Below the pieces are notes generated by a model. That model did no database searches. It had not been told where the DNA came from and saw only the letters and a program-made list of their open reading frames with translations. From positions 3,410,001 through 3,474,000 of the forward strand of contig NZ_CP114978.1 of the NCBI RefSeq assembly GCF_027498035.1: a stretch of 64,000 nucleotides of DNA. Reading direction: 5' to 3'. Numbering within the stretch: the stretch's first letter is position 1; every line of letters starts with the position of its first letter. The position numbers were made by a program, and so were the translations under genes. This document shows, in pieces, positions 25,800 through 35,700 of the stretch. The stretch is from Pseudoxanthomonas sp. GTDB lineage: Bacteria; Pseudomonadota; Gammaproteobacteria; Xanthomonadales; Xanthomonadaceae.

Positions 25800-28700
25800 G
25801 TGCGTATCGTGATCGATTTGCAGGGCGCGCAGACAGCCAGTAGATATCGTGGCATTGGGCGCTATTCGCAGGCACTGGCAGAAGCGATGTTGCGTCAACC
25901 ACGTGGACATGAGTTCTGGCTTGTCAGCAATGGCGACATGGAAGAGGTCGCATTCGGTGCGCTGGCAGATCTGTTGCCTCCGGAGAGAGCCGTAAGGTTT
26001 CATTCGGTGCAGCCGGTGCATTGGCGGGATCCGGGTAATGCATGGCGCCGAGCGGCTTCCGAACACATGCGCGAGGCTTTCCTGCAGGGACTGCGACCTG
26101 ATGTGGTCCATGTATCGAGTCTTGTGGAAGGTGGGCTGGATGAGGCGGTGACGTCCATCGGCGTGCGAACGCCTGCGCCGTTTACCGCAGCCACCCTGTA
26201 CGACCTTATCCCTCTGCATGACCCAAGCTATATCGCCAGCGATTGGGCGCAGCCTTGGTATCACGACAAGATGTCGTCCCTTCGACGCGCCGATCTGTTG
26301 CTTGCGATCTCCGAGCATGTCAGACGTGATGTCGTGGATGTCCTGTCCGTGGCTCCAGATCGTGTCGTGAACATCTCGTCTGCGGCATCGGACATCTTCC
26401 GGCCGGTGCCGATGACGGAGGATCTGCGTCGTCAGTTCAAGCGTGACTACGGCATTCAGGGGGATTACCTGATGTACAGCGGCGCGATGGATCCGCGCAA
26501 GAATCTGGAGCGTCTGCTGGCCGCCTATGCAATGCTTCCTGGGAAGACCCGCAGCCAGTACCAGATCGTTATCAGTGGCCGTCTCTCCGACATTGAGTTG
26601 GGACGGCTCAAGCTGATTGCGCGTCGGCACCGTATCGAGCCTGATCGCATGGTTACTGTCGGGCAGGTCAGTGATCAGGCCTTGGTCGAGCTGTATTCCG
26701 GCGCCGCGCTTTTTGTGTTCCCGTCCCTGCAGGAAGGCTTCGGGCTGCCTGTGCTGGAGGCGATGTCATGCGGCACAGCCGTGATCGGTTCTGCCTTGAC
26801 CAGCATTCCCGAGGTGATCGGGCGTGAGGATGCATTGTTTGATCCCATGGATGTAGCTTCCATTGCCGCGGCCATCCAGAGCGTGCTTGGCGATCCATTG
26901 TTTGCACGAGAGCTGCGCGAGCATGGTTTGCGGCAAGCGCGAAAATTTTCATGGGCATCGAGCGCATCGCGAGCACTTGATGCGTTTGAAAGTAGACAAA
27001 AGACAGTCCAGGAGATCATCGGATGGCGGGCGGGAATCGCTGAGCAGGAGGCAAGCCGAGCTGCGCTCATCAGCGAACTCGCGGCGGTGCGGAAAGTCGA
27101 CGATGTAGTGCCGGAAGAGGATCTCATGGCCGCAGCTGCCGCGATTTCCACCAATGAAGATGTTGTGCGCGAAGTACATCGAAACGGCGAGATACCATCC
27201 GCAGGTGCGTCTTGGCGGATCGAAGGTCCGTTTGACAGTAGCTATAGCTTGGCGTTGGTAAATCGCGAGCTGGCGCGCGCGCTTGATGGGTTAGGGGTGT
27301 TCGTGGCCCTTCACTCGACCGACGGGGCGGGGGACTTTTCACCTGATTCGGGTTTCCTCCAGCGTGAGCCGGTGCTTGCGCGGTTGCATGCCAATGCGAC
27401 TGCATTGACACCATCCGCTGCTGCTGTGAGTAGTCGTCTGCTGTATCCGCCGCGCGTTTCGGATATGACATCGAGGCTCAATTTTCTTCACGCCTATGCC
27501 TGGGAGGAGTCTGAGCTCCCAACGCCGTGGGTCGACGACTTCAATGAATTCCTGCAGGGTGTTTCGACGCTATCGATGCATGTCAAGAAGGTGCTCGTTG
27601 ATAGCGGTGTTGGCCTGCCGCTGTCGGTCTGCGGGGCCGGTGTCGATCATTGGGATCGAATCCCGGACGACGGTGAGTTTCCGCTCCAGGCAAGAAGCTT
27701 TCGCTTCCTCCACGTTTCTTCGTGCATGCCGCGGAAAGGAGTCGATGTCTTGTTGCAGGCGTACGGCGACGCTTTCAACGATGCAGACGATGTGTCGCTG
27801 GTCATCAAGACTTTTAAGAATCCGATGAATGACATCTGGCGCCAGGTGGAGCAGGTGCGCGGGATACGTGCGGATTTTCCGCATGTCGTTGTCATCGAGT
27901 GTGATCTTCCCGCTGCGCAGCTCAAGCATCTCTATAGGCAGTGTCATGCCCTTGTTGCGCCAAGTCGTGCGGAAGGCTTCGGCCTGCCAATGGCTGAGGC
28001 AATGATCTCAGGGTTGCCGGTCATCACTACCGCGTGGGGAGGGCAGTGCGATTTCTGCACGGAAGACACGGCATGGTTGGTCGATTATGTATTTGCACCG
28101 GCGAAGACGGTGTTTGATTTGTCGGACTCGGTCTGGGCTGAGCCGTCCAGCGAACATCTCGCTGGGATTCTTCGCGAGGTTTACACGCTGCCAGTTGGGA
28201 AACGCCTCGAGAAAACGGCTCGCGGGCGGGAGCTGCTGCGCACCGGATTCCGCTGGGTCGACGTGGCGGGCCGTTTTATTGAATTCTCGCGCGCCGTTTC
28301 AGAGCTCCCGCTGGCGACCGTGGGCGTACCGATTATCTCTTGGATCGGAAGGTTCGCCGGAGAGGATGGGCGCGGTGCGGGAATTGCCGACCTGGTCGAC
28401 ACGTTTCCTGACAGGGCGGTCGTGCTGGCGCCAGAGACGGGGAATGTTCCGCGCCTTCCGGCAGAGGTAAGGCGTTGCTGGCGCGTCCTCGATGCCAGTG
28501 CAGTTGCGAAGATGTCATCCATGATGGATGAGCTGCGAGCTGCGGTGGTGGCGATCCATGTGGATGGAGAAATTGCTGTATCAGAGCAGCTTCCGGACCT
28601 GGTCTCCGGGCAGTTGCAGCATGGGCGCGTTGTCATCGCGATACTGGATGAATATTCGGGTGCTGGGAACTGGTCGTCGTCGTTTATCCGCGCGCTTCGG

Positions 28701-28943
28701 GCCTGCGACCGGGTGCTGGTGCCGGATATTGAGGGGCTCAATATGTTGCGGCGGCACGGCGTCGTATCCAATGCTGCGATTCTTCCGTGGCACGTCCGCG
28801 ATGCGGCGCTTGATGCCAGTGGGGCGCGTGCGGCGAGTAGGCGGCTCCGGAAGATGGTGAAGGCCCTAGTTTGGGAGAAGTTGGCCCATAAGAGGGGTTT
28901 GCAGTCGGCGATTTACAGCCGTGCGCAGGGTCTGCAGTCTTGA
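25800..28943 (+). CDS. multidomain GT4 glycosyltransferase (O-polysaccharide)
   Basis: 1047 residues from a GTG start (VRIVIDLQGAQTASRYRGIG). GT-B domain 1 (about 1-400) has the sugar-nucleotide signature LQEGFGLPVLEAMSCGTAV. GT-B domain 2 (about 460-840) has RFLHVSSCMPRKGVD and SRAEGFGLPMAEAMISGLPV. A third partial Rossmann-like segment (about 840-1047) lacks the donor signature and ends in a basic tail. Such tandem GT4 proteins polymerise repeat units of ABC-exported O-antigens (compare WbdA). With gmd and rmd present the likely donor is GDP-rhamnose or GDP-mannose; linkage is not predictable. Confidence 0.82.
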   Translation: MRIVIDLQGAQTASRYRGIGRYSQALAEAMLRQPRGHEFWLVSNGDMEEVAFGALADLLPPERAVRFHSVQPVHWRDPGNAWRRAASEHMREAFLQGLRPDVVHVSSLVEGGLDEAVTSIGVRTPAPFTAATLYDLIPLHDPSYIASDWAQPWYHDKMSSLRRADLLLAISEHVRRDVVDVLSVAPDRVVNISSAASDIFRPVPMTEDLRRQFKRDYGIQGDYLMYSGAMDPRKNLERLLAAYAMLPGKTRSQYQIVISGRLSDIELGRLKLIARRHRIEPDRMVTVGQVSDQALVELYSGAALFVFPSLQEGFGLPVLEAMSCGTAVIGSALTSIPEVIGREDALFDPMDVASIAAAIQSVLGDPLFARELREHGLRQARKFSWASSASRALDAFESRQKTVQEIIGWRAGIAEQEASRAALISELAAVRKVDDVVPEEDLMAAAAAISTNEDVVREVHRNGEIPSAGASWRIEGPFDSSYSLALVNRELARALDGLGVFVALHSTDGAGDFSPDSGFLQREPVLARLHANATALTPSAAAVSSRLLYPPRVSDMTSRLNFLHAYAWEESELPTPWVDDFNEFLQGVSTLSMHVKKVLVDSGVGLPLSVCGAGVDHWDRIPDDGEFPLQARSFRFLHVSSCMPRKGVDVLLQAYGDAFNDADDVSLVIKTFKNPMNDIWRQVEQVRGIRADFPHVVVIECDLPAAQLKHLYRQCHALVAPSRAEGFGLPMAEAMISGLPVITTAWGGQCDFCTEDTAWLVDYVFAPAKTVFDLSDSVWAEPSSEHLAGILREVYTLPVGKRLEKTARGRELLRTGFRWVDVAGRFIEFSRAVSELPLATVGVPIISWIGRFAGEDGRGAGIADLVDTFPDRAVVLAPETGNVPRLPAEVRRCWRVLDASAVAKMSSMMDELRAAVVAIHVDGEIAVSEQLPDLVSGQLQHGRVVIAILDEYSGAGNWSSSFIRALRACDRVLVPDIEGLNMLRRHGVVSNAAILPWHVRDAALDASGARAASRRLRKMVKALVWEKLAHKRGLQSAIYSRAQGLQS

Positions 28944-29022
28944 TTCGCGCGGGCATTAATTTTTCCGGGCCGGATTTTTTCTTTTTCGGCCAGGTATTCA
29001 TCCCTACAGGAATGTCATTCCA

Positions 29023-29817
29023 ATGAAAGATATGCTGCAGCCTTTGTGGGCCTACAGGTATTTTATTTTTTCCTCGATCAGGAATGACCTGAGAAGTCGT
29101 TTTATCCAGAGTAAGCTTGGGGCCTTGTGGATGATTATTCATCCACTCATGCAGGTGTTGATCTTTGCCACGATATTGTCTGAAGTGCTTTCGGCGAAGC
29201 TTCCTGGGATCAACAATAAATATGCGTACGCGCTATATTTGATGGCTGGAACGTTATGTTGGAGCATGTTTGCCGAGACCGTGCAGCGTGGGCTGACGCT
29301 CTTCATAGAGAGTGGTAATTTGATGAAGAAGATGGCATTCCCTCGCATATGCCTTCCCTTCATCGCTGGTGGGACGATGCTGGTCAATAATCTCTTGTTG
29401 CTGGCTGCAATACTTTTGGTCTTCGCGGTGCTTGGACATGTTCCGGGTGGGGAAGTGTTGTGGTTGCCTGTTCTTATGGCGCTGACCTTGTTTTTTGCGC
29501 TTTCCATCGGGGTGCTGCTAGGTGTGATGAACGTATTCATGCGTGACATCGGGCAGGTTGTCCCCGTGATCCTGCAGGCACTGTTCTGGCTGACCCCCAT
29601 TGTTTACAACCTGGGCATCCTGCCTGAGCGCGCGCAATATTGGTTCAAGTTCAATCTTTTGTATCCTCTGGTCTCTAGCTATCAGAATGTGTTGCTGTAC
29701 AACCATCCTCCGCTATGGGGTGACTTGGGTTGGTTGATTGCCGCGACCGTGGGGCTGGGCCTTCTTGCACTCGTTATGTTCCGACGTGCCAGTCCTGAAA
29801 TGGTGGATGCGTTATGA
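29023..29817 (+). CDS. wzm: O-antigen ABC transporter permease
   Basis: 264 residues with six predicted membrane helices. YRYFIFSSIRNDLRSRFIQSKLGALWMIIHPL is the conserved N-terminal amphipathic entry of ABC-2 polysaccharide permeases, and FWLTPIVYNLGILP lies before the last helices. Wzm carries the completed lipid-linked polysaccharide across the inner membrane. Its stop overlaps the wzt start (ATGA). Base composition here is clearly lower in GC than in the flanking housekeeping genes. Confidence 0.9.
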   Translation: MKDMLQPLWAYRYFIFSSIRNDLRSRFIQSKLGALWMIIHPLMQVLIFATILSEVLSAKLPGINNKYAYALYLMAGTLCWSMFAETVQRGLTLFIESGNLMKKMAFPRICLPFIAGGTMLVNNLLLLAAILLVFAVLGHVPGGEVLWLPVLMALTLFFALSIGVLLGVMNVFMRDIGQVVPVILQALFWLTPIVYNLGILPERAQYWFKFNLLYPLVSSYQNVLLYNHPPLWGDLGWLIAATVGLGLLALVMFRRASPEMVDAL

Positions 29818-31073
29818 GTGGCATTGTGCAGGTGAAGGGTGTCGGTAAGGCATATCGCAAGTGGGGTAGTGAATGGCTGCGCGTGGCTTCGTGGTTTGGC
29901 CTTCCAGTTTCGCCTTTGGAAGAGCATTGGGTGTTGAGGGATATTGATTTCTCCATTGATGCTGGTGAAAGTGTAGCGATCATCGGTCAGAACGGTGCCG
30001 GGAAAAGCACCCTGCTCAAACTCATTACGGGGACCACTCAACCCACGGTGGGGGCCGTGGTGTTGAGTGGTAAAGTGGCAGCGATCTTGGAGTTGGGGAT
30101 GGGCTTCAATCCAGACCTCAGTGGGCGTGATAATGTGCGCCATGTCGCTGGCCTGATGGGCCATGGGCAAGAAGAACTGATGTCTAAAATGCCGGAGATC
30201 GAAGCATTCGCTGAAATTGGCGAATATTTCGATCAGCCGATGCGAACCTATTCAAGTGGTATGCAGATGCGCGTGGCATTTGCTGTGGTCACTGCATGGC
30301 GACCGGATGTGCTGATTGTTGACGAAGCGCTGAGCGTGGGTGACAGCTACTTCCAGCACAAGAGTTTCGAGCGTATCCGCCAGTTCAAGCGAGAGGGGAC
30401 GACATTGTTGTTCGTCAGCCACGGCATGGACGATGTGAGAACACTGTGCGATCGTGCCATCTTGCTGGTGGATGGCAGGGTGCGGAAAGACGGCCTGCCG
30501 GACGAGGTTGCTGACTACTACAACGCGCTGGTTGCGGCCAAGGAAAACGCAGAACTCAGCGTCGAACAAAGGCGTGAGCGCGATGGTTGGCTCTATACGA
30601 GAAGCGGCACTGGTGAGGCCCGGCTACGCAGCCTGCGATTGCTAGACGCGGATTCTGGCGAAGACGTTAAGCTGGCCAAGGTTGGGCAGAAACTGAAGTT
30701 GGTAGCGGAGGTCCAGGTCGAACAAGATGTTCCCGCGCTAGTGCTTGGGTACATGTTGCGGGATCGTCTTGGTCATGTGGTGTGGGGTACGAACACCTGG
30801 CACACAGGGCAGAGGTTGGAGAAAGTAGAGGCTGGCACCATTCTAGAATTTGTGCTGTCCTTTGAATGTTCTCTGGGGCCGGGTTCGTATTCATTCTCGC
30901 CAGCGCTGGTGAGTTCGGATACGCATTTTGAGAAAAATTACGAATGGACGGACAATGCTTTGGTATTCGATGTCATGAATGCGGACAGGGCGCTATTCAT
31001 TGGTAGCAATTTTCTTGATTCGGGTTTCGAAATCAATATTAAGATTGATGGCTCTGTGAGGAGTGTGTTGTGA
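29814..31073 (+). CDS. wzt: O-antigen ABC transporter ATPase with carbohydrate-binding tail
   Basis: 419 residues. The N-terminal ATPase has Walker A GQNGAGKST (about 58-66), the signature YSSGMQMRVAFAV and Walker B DVLIVDEALSVGD. From about 260 the protein continues as a Wzt-C-type beta-sandwich (LVAEVQVEQDVPALVLGYML, TILEFVLSFECSLGPGSYSF). In E. coli O8/O9a this tail recognises the modified non-reducing end of the chain. Its presence predicts a capped polymer and fits the methyltransferase gene that overlaps the wzt stop. Confidence 0.9.
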   Translation: MSGIVQVKGVGKAYRKWGSEWLRVASWFGLPVSPLEEHWVLRDIDFSIDAGESVAIIGQNGAGKSTLLKLITGTTQPTVGAVVLSGKVAAILELGMGFNPDLSGRDNVRHVAGLMGHGQEELMSKMPEIEAFAEIGEYFDQPMRTYSSGMQMRVAFAVVTAWRPDVLIVDEALSVGDSYFQHKSFERIRQFKREGTTLLFVSHGMDDVRTLCDRAILLVDGRVRKDGLPDEVADYYNALVAAKENAELSVEQRRERDGWLYTRSGTGEARLRSLRLLDADSGEDVKLAKVGQKLKLVAEVQVEQDVPALVLGYMLRDRLGHVVWGTNTWHTGQRLEKVEAGTILEFVLSFECSLGPGSYSFSPALVSSDTHFEKNYEWTDNALVFDVMNADRALFIGSNFLDSGFEINIKIDGSVRSVL

Positions 31074-32786
31074 ATTTTGTTTCCTACGCACAGAATTACG
31101 AAGATGTAATGCTCTGGCGTGCGTTGCGCGAATTTGGAAAGGGATTTTACATCGATGTTGGTGCACAGGATCCGCAGGAGTTCTCCGTTACCAAGGCTTT
31201 CTACGAGCGCGGATGGCGCGGAATCAACATTGAGCCGTCCCGCCGCTGGCTGGGGAAGTTGGAGGTTCAGCGTCCCCATGACCTAAATTTGGGAGTGGCG
31301 GCGTCAAGCGAGAAGGGGACACTTCGTTTCTACGATGTTAAGGATACTGGGTTGTCCACAGCTAATCCGGAATATGCGCAGCGGCATGTGGATGCAGGGT
31401 TTGCGGTGGACGAGGTGGATGTTCCGTGCGAAACGCTTGACGACATCTGCGCGGCGCATGACGTCGGCGACGTCCATTTCCTCAAGATCGATTGTGAGGG
31501 GGGGGAGGAGGATGTCCTGCGCGGATTCTCCCTGGAAAAGGTACGGCCATGGGTGATTTTGGTCGAAGCCACGGAGCCCTTGAGTGAGAAGCCAGCCTAC
31601 GAGCCGTGGGAGAAATTACTTACCGGCCGGAGCTATCATTTTATCTATGATGACGGATTGAACCGGTTCTATATCGCGGATGAAAGAAGTGATTTGGACG
31701 TCGCCTTCTCGCATCCGCCGAATGTGTTCGACGAGTTTATACGGGTTTCCGAGTACGAGCTTGATGCCGTGCGGAACGAAGGGCAGGCTGCTGTATTCGA
31801 ACGCGATCAGTGGCGAGATACCGCCAAGTTCCTGCAGGCGGAGAACGAGCGTCGTGAGGCGGCGCTGGTCGAGCATCGTCGTTTGCTTGAGCAGGGCAGC
31901 AGCAGCGAGTCATCCGAGCGCAACGGTTTTTTGGAGACGATTGCGTTTTTGCGGGCGGAGAATGAGCGTCGTGAGGCAGCGCTGGTCGAGCATCGTCGTT
32001 TGCTGGAGCAGGGCAGCAGCAGCGAGTCGTCCGAACGTAACGGTTTTTTGGAGACGATTGGGTTTTTGCGGGCGGAGAACGAACGTCGTGAGGCGGCATT
32101 GGTCGAGCATCGTCGTTTGCTTGAGCAGGGCAGCAGCAGCGAGTCATCCGAGCGCAACGGGTTTTTTGGAGACGATTGCGTTTTTGCGGGCCGAGAACGA
32201 GCGTCGTGAGGCGGCGCTGGTCGAGCATCGTCGTTTGCTTGAGCAGGGCAGCAGCAGCGAGTCATCCGAGCGCAACGGTTTTTTGGAGACGATTGCGTTT
32301 TTGCGGGCGGAGAATGAGCGTCGTGAGGCGGCGCTGGTTGAGCACCGACAGCTGTTGGGCGCGTCGCATGCGGAGGTTTGGCGCTTGGGAGGGCTGATTC
32401 AGGCGGTCCATGCCAGCACTTCTTGGCGCGTCAGTTGGCCGCTTCGAGCTAGCAAACGCTTCCTGCATGCGGGTACGAAGGCGCTGGCCGGACTCGGCTA
32501 TCGAGTGTTGAGGTGGTCGGCGCGCATGCTGCGCCCCTCTTTGCGTTGGATTGCCCAGTTGCGTTGGTTGCGTCGCATCGTTGTGGCGGTTATAGGCGAG
32601 GATTCTGCCTTGATTGTCCGTGCACGTTCGTTCCTGTTTGGGGCGTCTCAGGCAATAGATCTGCCAGGAGGCATGTCTGAGCCAGATGGGCCGGACGTGT
32701 TGGAGTCACTGGATAGGCAGGGGGCGCGAATCTACCAGCATATTCATGCGGTCCAGACGAATAAAGGCAAAGGAAAGCGGCACTGA
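31070..32786 (+). CDS. FkbM-type methyltransferase with tandem-repeat ruler and basic tail, frameshifted
   Basis: An FkbM SAM-dependent methyltransferase domain (about 1-200; FYIDVGAQDPQEFSV, FLKIDCEGGEED) is followed by four near-identical 39-residue repeats and a fifth partial copy (ENERREAALVEHRRLLEQG, then SSSESSERNGFLETI). The end is a strongly basic, Trp-rich region (TSWRVSWPLRASKRF, LRWSARMLRPSLRW) likely to bind membrane. An extra G at 32159-32161 breaks the frame in repeat 3: as written the product stops at 32209 (379 residues); repaired it is 571. Overlaps wzt and is followed after one base by a glycosyltransferase. By position and design it resembles the WbdD chain terminator/ruler. 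Confidence 0.75.
31841..32351 (+). repeat. 117-bp in-frame tandem repeat, 4.3 copies
   Basis: Units start at 31841, 31958, 32075, 32193 and 32310, so spacing is 117, 117, 118 and 117. The 118 is the extra G of the frameshift. Units differ by only a few bases (for example GAGAACGAGC versus GAGAATGAGC), so copy number should change easily by recombination or slippage. Confidence 0.93.
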
Positions 32787-32787
32787 G

Positions 32788-35700
32788 ATGAAAGGGGATA
32801 AGTTGCATATCGTGCTGGATTTGCAGGCATGTCAATCGCCGGAGAGTGGCAGGCGAGGCATCGGTCGTTATTCGTTGGCGTTGGCCAAGTCCATGGCGGC
32901 TCAGTCGCGTGGTCACCGGATTTCGCTGTTGCTCAATGCGGCGATGGGGGAGTCCATCGAAGGACTGCGCGTGCAGTTCGAGGGACTTGTGCCTGAATGC
33001 GATATCGTTGTCTGGCAGGGAATTGATCACAGTTCATTCCTGCACGAGGGAAACACGTTTCGTTGGTATGCCTCTGAGACTGCGAGGCGCGATGCACTTC
33101 TCGGATTGAATCCCGACGTAGTCCATGTGGCCAGTCTGTTTGAGGGGGTCGCGGATAACGTTGTGGGAAGCCTGTCCAAGGATGATCCGTGGATTACGGC
33201 AGTCACTTTGTACGATTTGATTCCATTGGCGCATCAGCGGACATATTTGGCAGACAAAAGGATTCATCAATGGTACATGGAGAAAATCGAGCATCTGAAG
33301 CTGGCGAACCAGTTATTAGGTATCTCGCAGTTTTCATGTGAGGAGGCGCAGCAGCTTCTGTCCATTGATGGCGAGCGACTTGTCGATATTTCCGGGGCGG
33401 CGGATGATATTTTCACCCGTCTTCCCGATGCAGAGTCGTTTCGCGCGGAACTCGCGGCGCGTTACGGGATACGCAAGCCCTTCATCATGTATGCGGGCGG
33501 GTTCGATTCACGCAAGAATATCGGCTCGCTGATCCTCGCTTATGCGAGGCTGCCTGTCGGGCTGCGGGAAAATCACCAATTGGTGATCGTCGGTGGTGCG
33601 CCGGAGCCGGAGAAAAATGCACTAAAGAGAACGATGGTAGAATGTGGATTGGGCCACGATGATGTCGTTTTCTCCGGGTTTGTTCCGGATGTCGATCTTG
33701 TCAAGCTCTACAATCTATGCGCGCTCTATGTGTTCGCTTCCTTGCAGGAGGGCTTTGGCCTGCCGGCGTTGGAAGCCATGTCTAGCGGCGCCGTGGTCAT
33801 CGGGTCGAACACATCGAGTTTGCCGGAGGTCATCGGCATGAAAGAAGCGCTGGTCGATCCTGGCGATGTGGATTCGATCCGCGCAGGAATGCAGATGGGC
33901 CTGACGGATGAAGGATTTCGTCGGCGATTTATCGAGCATGCCGCCGTGCAGGCGGGGAGATTCTCCTGGGCGGAGTCAGCCCGGAAGGCGCTTGAGGCGA
34001 TGGAACTCGCACATGTCCGCGACGCAGGTACGGGAAACGCCTTGGCTCTAGGTAGGGAGCATGGCAAGCGTACGGCATTGTTGCCTGCGCCTGGATCAAA
34101 GTTGCCTGAGAGTCTGCCTGGCGCCATCGTGTTTGCCGATAAGAACTGCGGTGGAGTGTCGGCGCGTCATCCACTCTCCAGGTTCGCGGCGGAGCAGCGG
34201 GCAGGCTTCGACCGTGTTGTGCTTGAGGTGACGAACGATGCGTACTGCGCAAAGATCCTGCAGATCGCGGCCACCGGATCTGCAGATGTCATTGTGAGCA
34301 GTTCGGGCATTGGTCGGGCATTGTCTGCGTTGGCTGAAATGGACCGTGGCTTGCTATTGGATATGGTGTATCGATGGTCGGGCTATTCAGGCCTGCGTCG
34401 CGCCATCGATGCCGATTTCGATGTAGATATGCTGTCTGAACTTGTTCCAGTAGACGCATTGGATTTGCTCGGGAAGTGTCAGGTGGTCAAGCGGCATGCG
34501 GTTGATGCCGCTGTCGTAATGCCCTGGCGTGATCGAGTGGATGCTGCAATGGCTGATCTACGGCGACACCCCTCGTTGGCCACGGCTGGTGTGCAGGATT
34601 TGGCGAGCCTCTCGGCTTCGCTTGCGGCAAATCAGCCGCGAGCAGATGCACGGTCGCGCTGGTTCGTGGATATCTCAAATCTCGCCGTGCACGACGCTGG
34701 TACGGGGATTCAGCGCGTGGTTCGCCATGTGCTGGATGAGTTAATGGACAAGCCCCCTGTGGATCGCAGGGTTGAGCCGGTTTATATGGATAGCAACGGG
34801 GTATTCCATTGCGCGCGGGAATATTGCGGGAAGCGTTATTTTGGGGGGGATATCTTGTCCGGCGACGATGTCGTCGATATGCGTCAGGGCGATGTTTTCC
34901 TGGGGCTGGATTTGGCCGCCCATTTAATTCCTGCACACATTGAAAATTTCAGGAGTATGCGTGCCCGCGGGGTGAAGCAATATTTTGTTGTTTATGATTT
35001 GCTTCCCCTGCTGCGGCAGGACTGCTTCGAACCGCATTTATTGCCGCTGTTCAGATCCTGGTATGAGGCAGTCGCTGATGTCTGCGATGGTGTTCTGTGT
35101 ATTTCGCGGGCGGTCGCTGATGAATTCGAGTCCTGGCTTAACCAGTCGCGGCCAGCACGTCAGCGACCGATTTCGATTGGCTGGTTCCATCTCGGTGCCG
35201 ACTTGGCTGTTGTGTCACGAGCGGACGGAAAGGCGAATCCACACACTCATGATCTGCAGGCATTGGGTGAGCAACCAACCTTTCTGATGGTTGGCACCAT
35301 TGAACCGCGCAAGGGGCATGCGCAAGTGCTGTCTGCGTTCGAGCGCTTGTGGGCGCAAGGAATGGACGTGAATCTGCTTATCATCGGCAAGCCCGGCTGG
35401 CTGGTTGAGTCGCTCATTGAACGGATGCGTCGGCACCCGATGCGCGGCAAGCGTTTGTTCTGGTTCGAGAAGGCTGGTGATGACTTGCTGTTGGCTGCCT
35501 ATCAGTGTGCATCGGCCTTGGTAAATGCCTCGGAAGGCGAGGGTTTTGGATTGCCGTTGATCGAGGCGGCGCACCATGGGGTGCCCCTGATCGTGCGCGA
35601 TTTGCCCGTATTTCGTGAAATCGTCGGCGAGCATGCGGTTTACTTCGCTGGCTATGATGCAGAGAGTCTTGCTTCAGCGGTTGAACACTGGATCGAACTC

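Noticed and set aside
24204..26630. An 808-residue minus-strand open frame over metB and the first glycosyltransferase
   Set aside because: Antisense of conserved genes, low-complexity His/Arg/Gln composition, no homology recognised.
32159..32167. Programmed -1 frameshifting at GGGTTTT in the ruler gene
   Set aside because: The downstream frame requires a +1 (or -2) shift, so a -1 slip would enter the wrong frame.
31841..32351. CRISPR-like array
   Set aside because: The 117-bp units are contiguous, in frame and have no spacers; they encode protein repeats.
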